43,641 bases of DNA from Methylobacterium indicum (GCF_001043895.1 NZ_JTHF01000207.1:1-43641); one strand, 5' to 3'; positions 33,424 to 42,577 are shown, numbered from the stretch's first letter. The notes: generated from the sequence alone by a model not told the origin. Translations and numbers: made by a program.

Positions 33424-34293
33424 TCAGGCGCCGTCGCGGATCCGGGCGAGGGAGGCCAGCCGGCCGAGCGTGTCGGGCGTCTCGGGCGGCAGCGCGTCGC
33501 TCCCGCTGAGGAAGTGCCGCCCGACGTGACGGTCGGCGGCGGGGGAGAGGCGCAGGTAGAGGTCCGCGAAGAGCCGGCGGGCGCGATGACCGCTCCAGGT
33601 CTCCGGCAGGGTGCCGGCCGGCAGGCGCGGGTCGCGCAGGGCGACCTGGCGATAGGCGTGAACGAGAAGAAGCCGCAGCTGCAGGGCTTCGGCATCGGCG
33701 AGGCGAAGCCCGGCATCGAGCGCGTCCGTGACGCCCCCGAAGGCCGCCAGGACGGCGTCGTAGCCCGCCGCCACCGCCGCGAGGTCCCAGTGCGCGGCGA
33801 CGAGACGCTGCAGCATCGGGAGCGGTGCGGTGGTGCCGGCCTCGAACGTCACGTGGGCCGGGTCGGCGGGCCGGTCCCGGGCCGGGCCGAGCCACCAGTG
33901 GGGAGCGAGCCGCACGAACCCGTCCCGGTCCAGGGCCGGACTCGTCTCGCCGGCCTCCTCGGCCCCGAGCCAGACGAACCGCCAGCCGGCGTCGGGCTGC
34001 GGCTCGAACAGGGTCCGGGCGGCGGCCAGGAACTCGCGCCGCGCCGCCTCCGTGAGACGGTAGAAGCTGCGCCGTCCCTGGCGCTCGCCGGCGAGCTGCC
34101 CGGCGGCCACGAGCCGCGACACGGCGGTGCGCACCAGCGTCTCGCTGAGGCCGAGGGCCCCGCAGGTCTCGATGATGGAGCCCATCCACAGCTGGCCGCC
34201 GCGCGGCTCGACGACGTCGCCGTAGAGGGTGACGATGACGCTGCCGGCACGCAGGGGGATCGCGTCGACGAGGTGCGGGAGCAAGGCTTCCAC
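33424..34293 (-). CDS. paaX: PaaX-type transcriptional repressor
   Basis: 289 residues from the GTG at 34293, which has GGAGAGG five bases upstream and matches the usual PaaX beginning; a GTG at 34365 (also with a GGAG site) or 34464 would extend it. The N-terminal winged helix is seen in SVIVTLYGDVVEPRGGQLWMGSI and VRTAVSRLVAAGQL, and GRRSFYRLT is the wing strand. The C-terminal effector and dimer domain is helical (about 95-270). PaaX binds phenylacetyl-CoA and represses paa genes. It is encoded directly upstream of paaA in the same direction. Confidence 0.93.
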   Translation of the reverse strand: MEALLPHLVDAIPLRAGSVIVTLYGDVVEPRGGQLWMGSIIETCGALGLSETLVRTAVSRLVAAGQLAGERQGRRSFYRLTEAARREFLAAARTLFEPQPDAGWRFVWLGAEEAGETSPALDRDGFVRLAPHWWLGPARDRPADPAHVTFEAGTTAPLPMLQRLVAAHWDLAAVAAGYDAVLAAFGGVTDALDAGLRLADAEALQLRLLLVHAYRQVALRDPRLPAGTLPETWSGHRARRLFADLYLRLSPAADRHVGRHFLSGSDALPPETPDTLGRLASLARIRDGA

Positions 34294-34681
34294 TCGATCC
34301 TCTCCCCGGGCCTCTTCCCGCTTCTCCCGGTCGCGATCCGCCGAGGATCCGTGCGCGTCGCTCACGCCGCCTCTCCATCCCGGGCGAGCGCGGTGCCGCC
34401 ATCCGTCCGCCGTCCCCGCCCGGCCGTCGACCGGACCGGAACGGGCATGGCGGCTTATGGCCAAACCCCCTGCCGCACAACCGGGGGGGGCGGAGCGCCC
34501 GATCCTGCTACCCGGGGCGGGACGCCGGCGTGGAAGAATGATCGGGTCCGGCCCCGAACGTCGGGCGTCGTCGTTCGTCCGCTGATCGGAACGAAGCCGA
34601 GGCGGTGACCGCGAGGGCGATCTCCCGGCCTGCCGGTCCTCCCGACCGAGGGGACGGGTCGCTCGCGCATCGGCCCGGGCC

Positions 34682-35170
34682 TACGAGTTCGGCTCGACGC
34701 CGCGCAGCCAGGTGACGTCGGGCGTCTACACCTCGACCGAGTCCCCGCCCTACCAGCACATCCCGCTTCACAACGAGCAGGCCTATGCCCGCGACTGCTG
34801 GCGCTGACGTCGCTGTCCTTCGACATCGCCGTGCTCGAACTCCTCCTGCCGCTCACCGTGGGCGCGCATCGTGCTCGCCTCGCGCGCGCAGGCCCGCGAC
34901 CCGGACGCGATCGCGGCCCTGGTGCGGGACGAGACGTCGACGTGGTGCAGGCCACCCCCAACGACCCGGCGCCCGCTCGGCGGCGGGCGGGTCCTGCCGG
35001 CGTCGTGCCGGCGCTGGTGCGGCGGGGAGGCTCTGGCTCCCGACCTCGCCCGGAACCTCGCCGGATCGGCGGGGCCGGTGCGGGCCTGGACCCTGTAGGG
35101 CCCGACCGAGACCACCGTGTGGTCGGCCCGCGCGGATGTCGAGCCGCACGTCTACCTGCAGGGCGTCTCG
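34682..35170 (+). pseudogene. Decayed non-ribosomal peptide synthetase remnant (TauD/SyrP-like plus adenylation fragments)
   Basis: Frame 2 at 34682-34807 reads YEFGSTPRSQVTSGVYTSTE...HIPLHNEQAYA then a stop. This is the iron-ligand region of SyrP/TauD-type hydroxylase domains found in NRPSs. From 34804 the frame changes to LTSLSFDIAVLELLLPLTVGA (adenylation core A4), then shifts to VLASRAQARDPDAIAALVRD, then DVVQATP, then CGGEALAPDLARNLAGSAGPVRAWTL, a TAG at 35096, and GPTETTVWSARADVEP. The TAG sits at the Tyr of core motif A5 (YGPTE). Parts of the normal A domain are missing. At least three frameshifts plus a nonsense codon mean no function. The remaining 35170-35800 has no gene. Confidence 0.8.
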
Positions 35171-35756
35171 GAGGCCTTGCCCGGGCTGAGCGACACCCTG
35201 GTGTCCGTCCTGGCGGTGCGGTCCGACGAGATCTCGCGCTCGCTCAGCGACGGGGTGCGGCTCGCCGACGCCAGAGATCAGGGCCCGGCGCGGCACAAAC
35301 GCCCGGTCGCGCAGATGCCCCCGCGAGTCTCCTCGCGGGGGCTGTCACGCCGGTTCGCGACCGACAGGTGCATCGGCTTCCCGCGTCGGCAGCAGGACTT
35401 CCGGTTGAAGTCTAAATTCAAGGAGAGGTGGGGATTTTTTCCTCTCGCCGCGGGTGCAGGACTGTTCGGGGCAGAAATGGCGCGTCTCCCCTCTCCCGTA
35501 TGCGACAGGGGCCGGGGGATCGAAGACCCCGCGTGAGGGTGATATGGTTCTCAATCAGAGCCTGTTTGATTTGCACGACAGTCTTGACGCCCTACTTGTC
35601 ATTCCAGGACCGCGAAAGCGGAGCCCGAGATGACGATGAGGGTATGAAGACTGTCGATCAGGTCAAGCGGGCTCTCAGATTCGGAGCGTCGTGCTCGCAG
35701 TGGGCCGGCTCAGTCGTCTTGCGGCACCGTCTCCACCCTCACCCCTCTCCCTCCCC

Positions 35757-35786
35757 GTCCCCCTCTCCCATACGGGAGAGGGGGAC
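35757..35786. repeat. Perfect 13-bp-stem hairpin, REP-like
   Basis: GTCCCCCTCTCCC (35757-35769) pairs perfectly with GGGAGAGGGGGAC (35774-35786) across an ATAC loop. A degenerate relative, CCTCTCCCGTATGCGACAGGGG, lies near 35500. It sits in the noncoding stretch between the NRPS remnant and the TonB receptor. Confidence 0.7.
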
Positions 35787-35821
35787 CCGGGCTCTGATTT
35801 CAACTGGTTTTCCCCCGGACA

Positions 35822-35851
35822 GCCCTGCACCGATCGCGATCGATGCAGGGC
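35822..35851 (-). terminator. Palindrome just after the siderophore receptor gene
   Basis: GCCCTGCACCGATCG and CGATCGATGCAGGGC make a 30-base palindrome with one mismatch per arm. It lies 15 bases past the stop of the minus-strand receptor gene. There is no T-run, so this is a terminator candidate rather than a textbook intrinsic terminator. Confidence 0.5.
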
Positions 35852-35865
35852 GGAGGCCGCGATGC

Positions 35866-38157
35866 CTACCAGCGATAGGTCAGCGTCCCGAACACGCTCC
35901 GGCGGAAGCCCTCGAACACGTAGCCGGTGTAGAAGCCGGAGGTGTAGTAGCGCTTGTCGAACAGGTTCGTGGCGTTGACCGACAGGGTCGCGCCCTTCCA
36001 GTCCGGGTTGATCCGCGCGAGGTCGTAGCTGAGCGAGGCGTCGACGACGGCGTAGGACGGGATGGTGTCGACATTGGTCGAATCCGTCCGCGCGCTGAGG
36101 TAGCGCACGCCGGCCCCGGCCCGCAGCCCGCCGAACGGCGATCCGAGCGGGAAGGCGTAGTCGGCAAAGAGCGACACGGTGTTGGCCGGGGCATTGGGCA
36201 GGCGGTTGCCGATGAGCCTCGGATTCGTGTCCTTCGTCACCTTGGTGTCGAGATGGGCGTAGCCGAAGATGACGTTGAAGCCCTCGAACAGGCTGGCCTT
36301 GCCTTCGAGCTCGAAGCCCTTCGCCACCGCCTCGCCGGTCTGGACGAAGAAGCCGGGATTGAGCGGATCGGCGAGCGGGATGTTGGTCTGGGTGATGTCG
36401 AAGTAGGAGGCGGTGAAGAGCGCGTTGGTGCCGGTGGGCTGCCACTTCACGCCGCCTTCGATCTGCTTGGCCTCCCGCGGGTCGAGGGCCGCCCCGCTGG
36501 CGCGCTGCCCGGCGATCTGCGGGTTGAAGGAGGTCGAGTAGGACATGTAGGGCACCACGCCGCCGTCGAACTCGTAGCCGAGGGCGACGCGATAGCTGAG
36601 CGCCGAGAAGTCCTGCTTGCTGACGGTCGCCCGGTTCGCAGCGGCGAGCGGCAGGTTCGGGAAGCTGTTGACGGTGTCGATCTGCTGATCGACCCAATCG
36701 TTGCGCACGCTTCCAGTGAAGATGAAGCCGTTCCACTTCATCTGGTCCTGGAAATAGGCGCCGATCTGCCGTTGCGAAGCGCGCGTCGCGATGTTCGTCC
36801 GGTTAGGGAAGCTGAAACTGTCATTGTAGACTGGGATGTAGAGGTCGATCAGACGGGTTCCGGCGGCCAGCGGATAGCCGAGCGGGAAGGTCCGGGCATC
36901 GTCGCGGTGGTAATCCTGGACATCGATGCCGAAGACGACGCTGTGCGTGATGCCGAAAGTGCCGAACTGGCCCTCGACGTGGTTGTCGGCCAGGATGCCG
37001 TAGCTCGATTGCCGGCGCAGGTAGGGGACGACCGCTTCCGAGAGGAAGCCCGGCGGCGTGAAGCCCGGCACGGCACCGACGACGTCGGCCTTGGTCGAGG
37101 TCTCGTAGATCCGGAACGCCGAATGGACCAGCCAGCCGGGCGCGAAGGAGTGATCGAGGATGTACCCGATCTCCTTGTTTTCGAGCAGGAAGGTGTTGAA
37201 GTTCGGTTGGCCGACGAAGACGTTCGGTTGATAGAAGCCGCGGGCGCTCGGGATGATCGAGCCGATGATCGGCAGGCTCTGCTCGGAGCCGCCACCGCGG
37301 AACTCGGCGTATTTGGCGAGCACGGTGAGCGAGGTGTCGGCGTCCGGCCGCCAGGTGATCGCCGGGGCGAGGAAGGTGCGGTCGTCCGGCGTGTAGCGGA
37401 CCTGGGTGTCGGAATTGCGCACCAGGCCGGTGATCCGGTAGGCGAAGTCCGGCGCTCCCTGGACCGGCCCGGACAGGTCGAAGCCGGCCTGGATCCGGTT
37501 GCGGTTGCCGCCCTGGATGAAGACCTCGTTGAACGGGGTGAAGCTCGGGCGCTTCGAGACAAGGTTGATGATGCCGCCGGGCTGGCCGGCGCCGTAGAGC
37601 ACCGAGATCGGGCCCTTGATGACGTCGATGCGCTCGTAGGCGTAGGGCTCGACGTTCTGGTCGAACGAGTTGAAGCCGTAGCGCAGGCCGTCCTCGTAGA
37701 CGTTGTCGAAGTTGTTGGCGCCGTAGCCGCGCAGCACGAAGGTCGGTCCGCCCTGGCCGGCCGGATAATCGACGCCCTGGACGTTCGGCGTGTAGGCCAC
37801 CGCGGTGTTGAGGTCCTGCACGCCGCGGACGTCGAGCTCCTCCCGGGTGATGACGCTCACGGTCGCCGGCGTCTCGAGGATCGAGTCGTTGCCCTTCATG
37901 CCGGCCGTCGAGCGGGTCGCGACGAAGCCGTTGGTCCCGAAGGTCGGGTGCTGGGCCGCGACGGTGATTTCGTCGAGGGAAATGGCGCCCCCGTCGGCCG
38001 GCTGGGCCGGGGACGGCGTGTTCGATGCCCCGGGCGGTTTCGAGGCCTGGGCCTGGGCGTCGCGCAACCCGGCTGCGAGGCCCGCGATGGCAACTCCCGT
38101 CACGAGAGAGGCGCACAGGCTCAGGCTTGCACGATCGGCCAACTGGGTCCAACGCAT
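35866..38157 (-). CDS. TonB-dependent siderophore receptor (FhuA/FpvA-type)
   Basis: 763 residues from the ATG at 38157; an in-frame ATG at 38199 gives a 14-residue longer leader. A signal peptide (core about residues 14-30, ending AQA) is followed by a Pro-rich linker and a TonB box (ISLDEITVAAQ). The plug carries ETPATVSVITREEL, FVLRGYGANNFDNVYEDGLRYG and YERIDVIKGPISVLYGAGQPGG, the signature of ferric-siderophore receptors. The barrel ends with terminal Trp (FGTLTYRW). The adjacent NRPS remnant suggests a siderophore once made here; today it may serve uptake of a siderophore from elsewhere. The ligand cannot be told from sequence. Confidence 0.93.
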   Translation of the reverse strand: MRWTQLADRASLSLCASLVTGVAIAGLAAGLRDAQAQASKPPGASNTPSPAQPADGGAISLDEITVAAQHPTFGTNGFVATRSTAGMKGNDSILETPATVSVITREELDVRGVQDLNTAVAYTPNVQGVDYPAGQGGPTFVLRGYGANNFDNVYEDGLRYGFNSFDQNVEPYAYERIDVIKGPISVLYGAGQPGGIINLVSKRPSFTPFNEVFIQGGNRNRIQAGFDLSGPVQGAPDFAYRITGLVRNSDTQVRYTPDDRTFLAPAITWRPDADTSLTVLAKYAEFRGGGSEQSLPIIGSIIPSARGFYQPNVFVGQPNFNTFLLENKEIGYILDHSFAPGWLVHSAFRIYETSTKADVVGAVPGFTPPGFLSEAVVPYLRRQSSYGILADNHVEGQFGTFGITHSVVFGIDVQDYHRDDARTFPLGYPLAAGTRLIDLYIPVYNDSFSFPNRTNIATRASQRQIGAYFQDQMKWNGFIFTGSVRNDWVDQQIDTVNSFPNLPLAAANRATVSKQDFSALSYRVALGYEFDGGVVPYMSYSTSFNPQIAGQRASGAALDPREAKQIEGGVKWQPTGTNALFTASYFDITQTNIPLADPLNPGFFVQTGEAVAKGFELEGKASLFEGFNVIFGYAHLDTKVTKDTNPRLIGNRLPNAPANTVSLFADYAFPLGSPFGGLRAGAGVRYLSARTDSTNVDTIPSYAVVDASLSYDLARINPDWKGATLSVNATNLFDKRYYTSGFYTGYVFEGFRRSVFGTLTYRW

Positions 38158-38710
38158 CGAATAGCCCCGGTAGAAGTGACGATGGGCCCCATCCTTCATG
38201 AACGTCAGGGAGAGGCATAGGATCGATTATGGGGCCACGTTTTCGACTGCAATCTCCTGAAAATTTGTAGATTTAATTTATTATAGATGAGAATGAATTA
38301 AAATAACTGTCGATCCCCCCAAGCTTCGATAAAAGCATCGTCTTCGGCAAAAATTTTAAATTATCTAATTTAAATTAGAGTATCGATCAAAGGGATTCGC
38401 CGTGGGAAAGTGTCCATTTTGCAACAATTTGCGAAGGTGTCTAACACGCGACTCAATCAGTCGCGATCATCTGTAGCGTGTGTCGCTCGTCACGTGGGGA
38501 ATCGTGACGTCCGCCGCGTCGGGCGCCGGCTGCGCCGGAAGCCCGTGAGAAACGGATGCCCCCTGTTCGTTCGGTCGGTCGATCAACCGGAACCTTCCCC
38601 AGCGAACCTCCGACAAAAATCTTACAATATGACTATTGCGTCCGGATGGGGGCTGCCGCATGTTCGAGTCACGCACGCAGATGCGCCGAAAAACATCGAG
38701 GGAGACGCCC
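38158..38710. promoter_or_regulatory. Divergent control region with AT-rich block and palindromes
   Basis: Between the divergent siderophore receptor and sugar importer genes. Positions 38240-38385 are strongly AT-rich. CTAATTTAAATTAG (38365-38378) is a perfect 14-base palindrome. GATGAGAATGAATTAAAATAA near 38287 is reminiscent of iron-regulator sites but does not match a consensus closely. Nearer the importer are two short inverted repeats: CGCGACT/AGTCGCG (38447-38465) and CGTCACG/CGTGACG (38488-38509). A TACAAT -10-like box lies near 38624. Which regulator uses which site is unknown. Confidence 0.45.
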
Positions 38711-39685
38711 ATGCTCGCTGCCAGGATGCATCGCCTTCTTCTGGCCGCCACGGTCCTCACGGCCATGGCCGCCCCGGGCGCTTCGGCCGCCGGCCTGACG
38801 GTGGGGTTCTCGCAGATCGGGTCCGAATCCGGCTGGCGCGCCGCCGAGACCTCGGTCACCAAGTCGGAGGCGCAGAAACGCGGCGTCACGCTCAAGATCG
38901 CCGACGCCCAGCAGAAGCAGGAGAACCAGATCAAGGCGATCCGCTCCTTCGTGGCGCAGGGCGTCGACGCGATCTTCCTGGCGCCGGTGGTGGCGACGGG
39001 CTGGGACGCGGTGCTGAGGGAGGCGCGGGAGGCGAAGATCCCGGTCGTGCTCCTCGACCGCGACATCGACCCCTCGGGCAAGGACCTCACCCTCACGGCC
39101 GTCACCTCCGACAGCGTCCACGAGGGCAAAGTCGCCGGCGAGTGGCTGGCGAAGACCGTGGGGTCGAAGCCCTGCAACGTCGTCGAGTTGCAGGGCACGG
39201 TGGGGGCGAGCGTCGCGACCAACCGCAAGAAGGGCTTCGAGCAGGCGATCACAGGTACGCCCACCATCAAGATCGTGCGCAGCCAGACCGGCGACTTCAC
39301 CCGCTCCAAGGGCAAGGAGGTGATGGAGAGCTTCATCAAGGCCGAGGGCGGCGGCAAGGCGATCTGCGCGGTCTACGCCCACAACGACGACATGATGGTC
39401 GGCGCGATCCAGGCCATGAAGGAAGCGGGCTTGAAGCCCGGCCGGGACATCCTCACCGTCTCGATCGACGGCGTGCCGGACATCTTCAAGGCGATGATGG
39501 CCGGCGACGCCAACGCCACCGTCGAGCTGACTCCCAACATGGCCGGCCCGGCCTTCGACGCCGTCATCGCCTACAAGACCAAGGGCACCGTCCCGCCGAA
39601 ATGGATCCAGACGGAATCGAAGCTCTTCACCGCCGCCGATAACCCGCAGGCGGTGTATGATTCGAAGAAGGGGCTTGGGTATTGA
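38711..39685 (+). CDS. ytfQ: Sugar ABC transporter periplasmic binding protein (YtfQ-like)
   Basis: 324 residues from the ATG at 38711, chosen because GGGAG lies eight bases upstream and a normal signal peptide follows (ending GASAAG). The mature protein starts LTVGFSQIGSESGWRAAET, a YtfQ hallmark, and has DAIFLAPVVATGWD, VVLLDRDID, and VYAHNDDMMVGAIQAMKEAG of the type I (ribose-binding-like) fold. E. coli YtfQ binds galactofuranose; here the exact sugar is inferred. The ATPase gene begins 336 bases downstream, separated by a repeat element. Confidence 0.94.
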   Translation: MLAARMHRLLLAATVLTAMAAPGASAAGLTVGFSQIGSESGWRAAETSVTKSEAQKRGVTLKIADAQQKQENQIKAIRSFVAQGVDAIFLAPVVATGWDAVLREAREAKIPVVLLDRDIDPSGKDLTLTAVTSDSVHEGKVAGEWLAKTVGSKPCNVVELQGTVGASVATNRKKGFEQAITGTPTIKIVRSQTGDFTRSKGKEVMESFIKAEGGGKAICAVYAHNDDMMVGAIQAMKEAGLKPGRDILTVSIDGVPDIFKAMMAGDANATVELTPNMAGPAFDAVIAYKTKGTVPPKWIQTESKLFTAADNPQAVYDSKKGLGY

Positions 39686-39774
39686 GGCGAGTTTTGCTCG
39701 GGGCTCTCGATTAAAATTTAGGTTTATATCCGCCGTCCCGTTCGGGCAGAGCTGTCCAGAGACAAGGATGGCAC

Positions 39775-39995
39775 GGGTTTCTCCCTCCCCCCCTCTGCGG
39801 GTGAGGGTGCCCGGCTGCGATTGCGAAGCAATCGTGCGCCGGGCGGGAGAGGGGGCGACGCTTCCGGAGAAGTCGCGACCGCGATGACGGGCGCCAAACC
39901 CGGCATCGTCGCGCTGCCCCTCTCGGCGGGACTTCGTCCCGCTGCGCTCGCTGACGCTCGCCACCCTCCCCCCGCAGAGGGGGAGGGAGAAACCC
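39775..39995. repeat. MITE-like element with ~25-31-bp terminal inverted repeats
   Basis: The left end GGGTTTCTCCCTCC...CTCTGCGGG (39775-39801) matches the reverse complement of the right end (39971-39995) except for one extra base; with one mismatch the match extends a few bases outward. Inside are two more perfect hairpins: GATTGC-GAA-GCAATC (about 39818-39832) and GCGGGAC-TTC-GTCCCGC (about 39937-39953). No transposase is encoded. It lies between ytfQ and ytfR and probably folds into a structured RNA in the operon transcript. Such elements are typically repeated around the genome. Confidence 0.75.
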
Positions 39996-40021
39996 GCGCT
40001 ATACTTGTCGGGATCGACTGC

Positions 40022-41566
40022 ATGTCTTCGGCACACAGTAACGATGCGCCGCTTCTCGCGATCCGCGGGCTCACGAAGAGCTTCGCGGGCTTCCCGGCGC
40101 TGCAAGGCGTGGACTTCACGCTCGAGGCCGGCGAGATCCACGCGCTGCTCGGCGAGAACGGTGCCGGCAAGTCGACGCTGATCAAGACCGTGACGGGGAT
40201 CGTGACGCGCGATGCCGGGACGGTGACGCTCGACGGCACGCCGATCGCGCCGCGCTCCGGCGAGGCGGCGCAAGCGGCCGGCCTCGCCACCGTCTACCAG
40301 GAGGTGAACCTGCTGCCGAACCTCACGGTGGCGCAGAACCTCTTCCTGAACCGCGAGCCGACCCGGTTCGGCCTCGTGCGCCACGGCGAGATGCGGCGGC
40401 GCGCGGCCGCGATCCTCGCCGGGTTCGACCTCGCGATCGATCCCGGCACGCCGCTCGGCGACCATTCGGTCGCCGTGCAGCACCTCGTCGCCATCGCCCG
40501 CGCCGTCGACCTGTCGGCCCGGGTGCTGATCCTCGACGAGCCGACGGCGAGCCTCGACGCGCACGAGGTCGAGATCCTGTTCCGCGTCATGCGCCGCCTG
40601 GCCGCCAAGGGGCTGGGCATCGTCTTCGTCACCCACTTCCTCGATCAGGTCTACGCCGTCACCGACCGGATCACGGTTTTGCGCAACGGCCGACTCGTCG
40701 GTTCCTGGGCGACCGCAGACCTTCCGCGCATGAGGCTGATCCAGGCGATGCTCGGGCGCGAGCTCGGCGAGGCCACGGCCGAGGCGGCGCCCGCCGACCG
40801 GCACCGATCCGGCGCCACCGAGGGAAGCGAGATCGCGGTCTACGAGCAATTCGGGAAGCCCGGCTATGTCGCGCCCTTCGACCTGACGCTCCGGCGCGGC
40901 GAGGTCGTGGGCCTCGCCGGACTCCTCGGCTCGGGCCGCACCGAGACCGCCCGCCTCCTCTTCGGCGCCGAGATGGCGCAGACGGGCCGGGCCCGCATCG
41001 ACGGCGCGCCCGTCCGGCTGCGCACGCCGCGCGACGCCATCCGCCACCGCTTCGGCTACTGCCCGGAGGAGCGCAAGACGGAGGGCATCATCGCCGAGCT
41101 GTCCGTTCGCGACAACATCGTCCTGGCGCTCCAGGCCCGGCGCGGGCCGTTCCGCCCGATCCCGCGGCGGGAGCAGGAGGCGCTGGCGCGCCGCTACATC
41201 GCCATGCTCGACATCCGGCCGCCCGACCCGGAGCGCCCGATCGGCCTGCTGTCCGGCGGCAACCAGCAGAAGGCGCTGCTCGCCCGCTGGCTCGCCACCG
41301 AGCCGCAGGTGCTGATCCTCGACGAGCCGACCCGCGGCATCGATGTCGGGGCGCATGCGGAGATCATCCGGCTGATCCGGCAGCTCTGCGATGGGGGGCT
41401 CGCCCTCGTCGTCATCTCCTCGGAGCTCGAGGAGATCGTGACTTACGCCGACCGGGTCGTGGTGATGCGCGATCGGACCCAGATCGCCACGCTCGAGGGT
41501 GAGGCCGTCGACGTCACCGCCATCCTCAAGGCGATCGCCGGCGACGAGCCCGCGGAGGCCGCCTGA
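40022..41566 (+). CDS. ytfR: Sugar ABC transporter ATP-binding protein (YtfR-like, two ATPase domains)
   Basis: 514 residues with two nucleotide-binding domains. Domain 1 has GENGAGKST (about residue 43) and ILDEPTASLD. Domain 2 has the degenerate Walker A GLLGSGRTETARLL, a normal LSGGNQQK signature and LILDEPTRGIDVGAH. Asymmetric paired domains are normal for this sugar importer class (MglA/RbsA/YtfR). I chose the ATG at 40022, since the frame upstream runs through the repeat element. Three bases separate it from the first permease gene. Confidence 0.95.
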   Translation: MSSAHSNDAPLLAIRGLTKSFAGFPALQGVDFTLEAGEIHALLGENGAGKSTLIKTVTGIVTRDAGTVTLDGTPIAPRSGEAAQAAGLATVYQEVNLLPNLTVAQNLFLNREPTRFGLVRHGEMRRRAAAILAGFDLAIDPGTPLGDHSVAVQHLVAIARAVDLSARVLILDEPTASLDAHEVEILFRVMRRLAAKGLGIVFVTHFLDQVYAVTDRITVLRNGRLVGSWATADLPRMRLIQAMLGRELGEATAEAAPADRHRSGATEGSEIAVYEQFGKPGYVAPFDLTLRRGEVVGLAGLLGSGRTETARLLFGAEMAQTGRARIDGAPVRLRTPRDAIRHRFGYCPEERKTEGIIAELSVRDNIVLALQARRGPFRPIPRREQEALARRYIAMLDIRPPDPERPIGLLSGGNQQKALLARWLATEPQVLILDEPTRGIDVGAHAEIIRLIRQLCDGGLALVVISSELEEIVTYADRVVVMRDRTQIATLEGEAVDVTAILKAIAGDEPAEAA

Positions 41567-41569
41567 TCG

Positions 41570-42577
41570 ATGCAAGCCCCGTCCCGTCGCCTCCCCGCCC
41601 TTCGCCTGCCCCGGCGCGGTGCCCCGCAGCTCCTCGCCTTCGCGGCGATCCTGCTCGTCGACTGGCTCGTCTCGCCGCAATTCTTCGACCTGCGGATGCA
41701 GGGCGGGCGGCTGTTCGGCAGCCTGATCGACGTGTTCAACCGGGGCGCGCCGGTGGCGCTCCTGTCGATCGGCATGGTCCTCGTCGTGGCGACCCGCGGC
41801 ATCGACCTGTCGGTCGGCGCCGTCATGGCGATCGCCGGCGCAGTCGCGGCGAGCCTCGCCGACACCCACGCCCTGCCGGTGGTACTGGCGGCATCGCTCG
41901 GCGCAGGCATCCTGTGCGGGGCCTGGAACGGGTTCCTCGTCGCAGTGCTGGGCATCCAGCCGATCATCGCGACGCTGATCCTGATGGTGGCGGGGCGCGG
42001 CATCGCGCAGCTCCTGACCGAGGGGCGCATCGTCACCTTCAGCGCCCCGGGGCTCGCTGCCGTCAGCAACGGTGCCGTTGTCGGCCTGCCCGCCCCCGTC
42101 GTCCTGACCGTGGTCGTTCTCGCCGTCACGGTGCTGGTCGTGCGCGGTACGGCGCTCGGCCTCCTCATCGAGGCGACCGGCGCCAATGCGCGGGCGAGCG
42201 CGCTGGCCGGCGTCAGCACGCGCACGACGACGCTCGCGGTCTATGTCTGGAGCGGGTTCTGTGCGGCGCTCGCCGGCCTCGTCACCACCGCCGACATCCT
42301 GGGGGCGGACGCCAACAATGCCGGCCTGTGGCTCGAGCTCGACGCGATCCTGGCGGTGGTGATCGCCGGCACCTCGCTCATGGGCGGCCGTTTCAGCGTG
42401 CCGCTCGCGGTGCTCGGCGCCTTCATCATCCAGGCGATGAACACCGGCATCCTGCTCTCCGGCTACCCGCCGGAGCTCAACCTTCTCGTCAAGGCGGTCG
42501 TGGTCCTCGCCGTGCTCCTCGTCCAGTCGCCCCGGCTCGCCGGCCTGTCCCTGCTGGTCCGGCGGAGGACGGCGTGA
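41570..42577 (+). CDS. ytfT: Sugar ABC transporter permease (YtfT-like)
   Basis: 335 residues with about eight to ten hydrophobic helices. LLSIGMVLVVATRGIDLSVGAVMAIAG is the typical motif of the BPD_transp_2 permease family, and DAILAVVIAGTSLMGGRFSV is the second conserved region. A short Arg/Pro-rich cytoplasmic leader precedes the first helix. It pairs with the permease encoded next, whose start overlaps this stop by four bases. Confidence 0.95.
   Translation: MQAPSRRLPALRLPRRGAPQLLAFAAILLVDWLVSPQFFDLRMQGGRLFGSLIDVFNRGAPVALLSIGMVLVVATRGIDLSVGAVMAIAGAVAASLADTHALPVVLAASLGAGILCGAWNGFLVAVLGIQPIIATLILMVAGRGIAQLLTEGRIVTFSAPGLAAVSNGAVVGLPAPVVLTVVVLAVTVLVVRGTALGLLIEATGANARASALAGVSTRTTTLAVYVWSGFCAALAGLVTTADILGADANNAGLWLELDAILAVVIAGTSLMGGRFSVPLAVLGAFIIQAMNTGILLSGYPPELNLLVKAVVVLAVLLVQSPRLAGLSLLVRRRTA

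Noticed and set aside
35428..38220. 930-codon plus-strand frame over the siderophore receptor
   Set aside because: Antisense to a receptor with TonB box, plug and C-terminal Trp; no motif of its own.
38280..38305. Fur box at GATGAGAATGAATTAAAATAA
   Set aside because: Too many differences from the 19-base Fur consensus to call; mentioned only as a suggestion in the control region.
38669..41869. 1066-codon minus-strand frame over the ytf genes
   Set aside because: Antisense to recognised transporter genes and crosses the repeat element.
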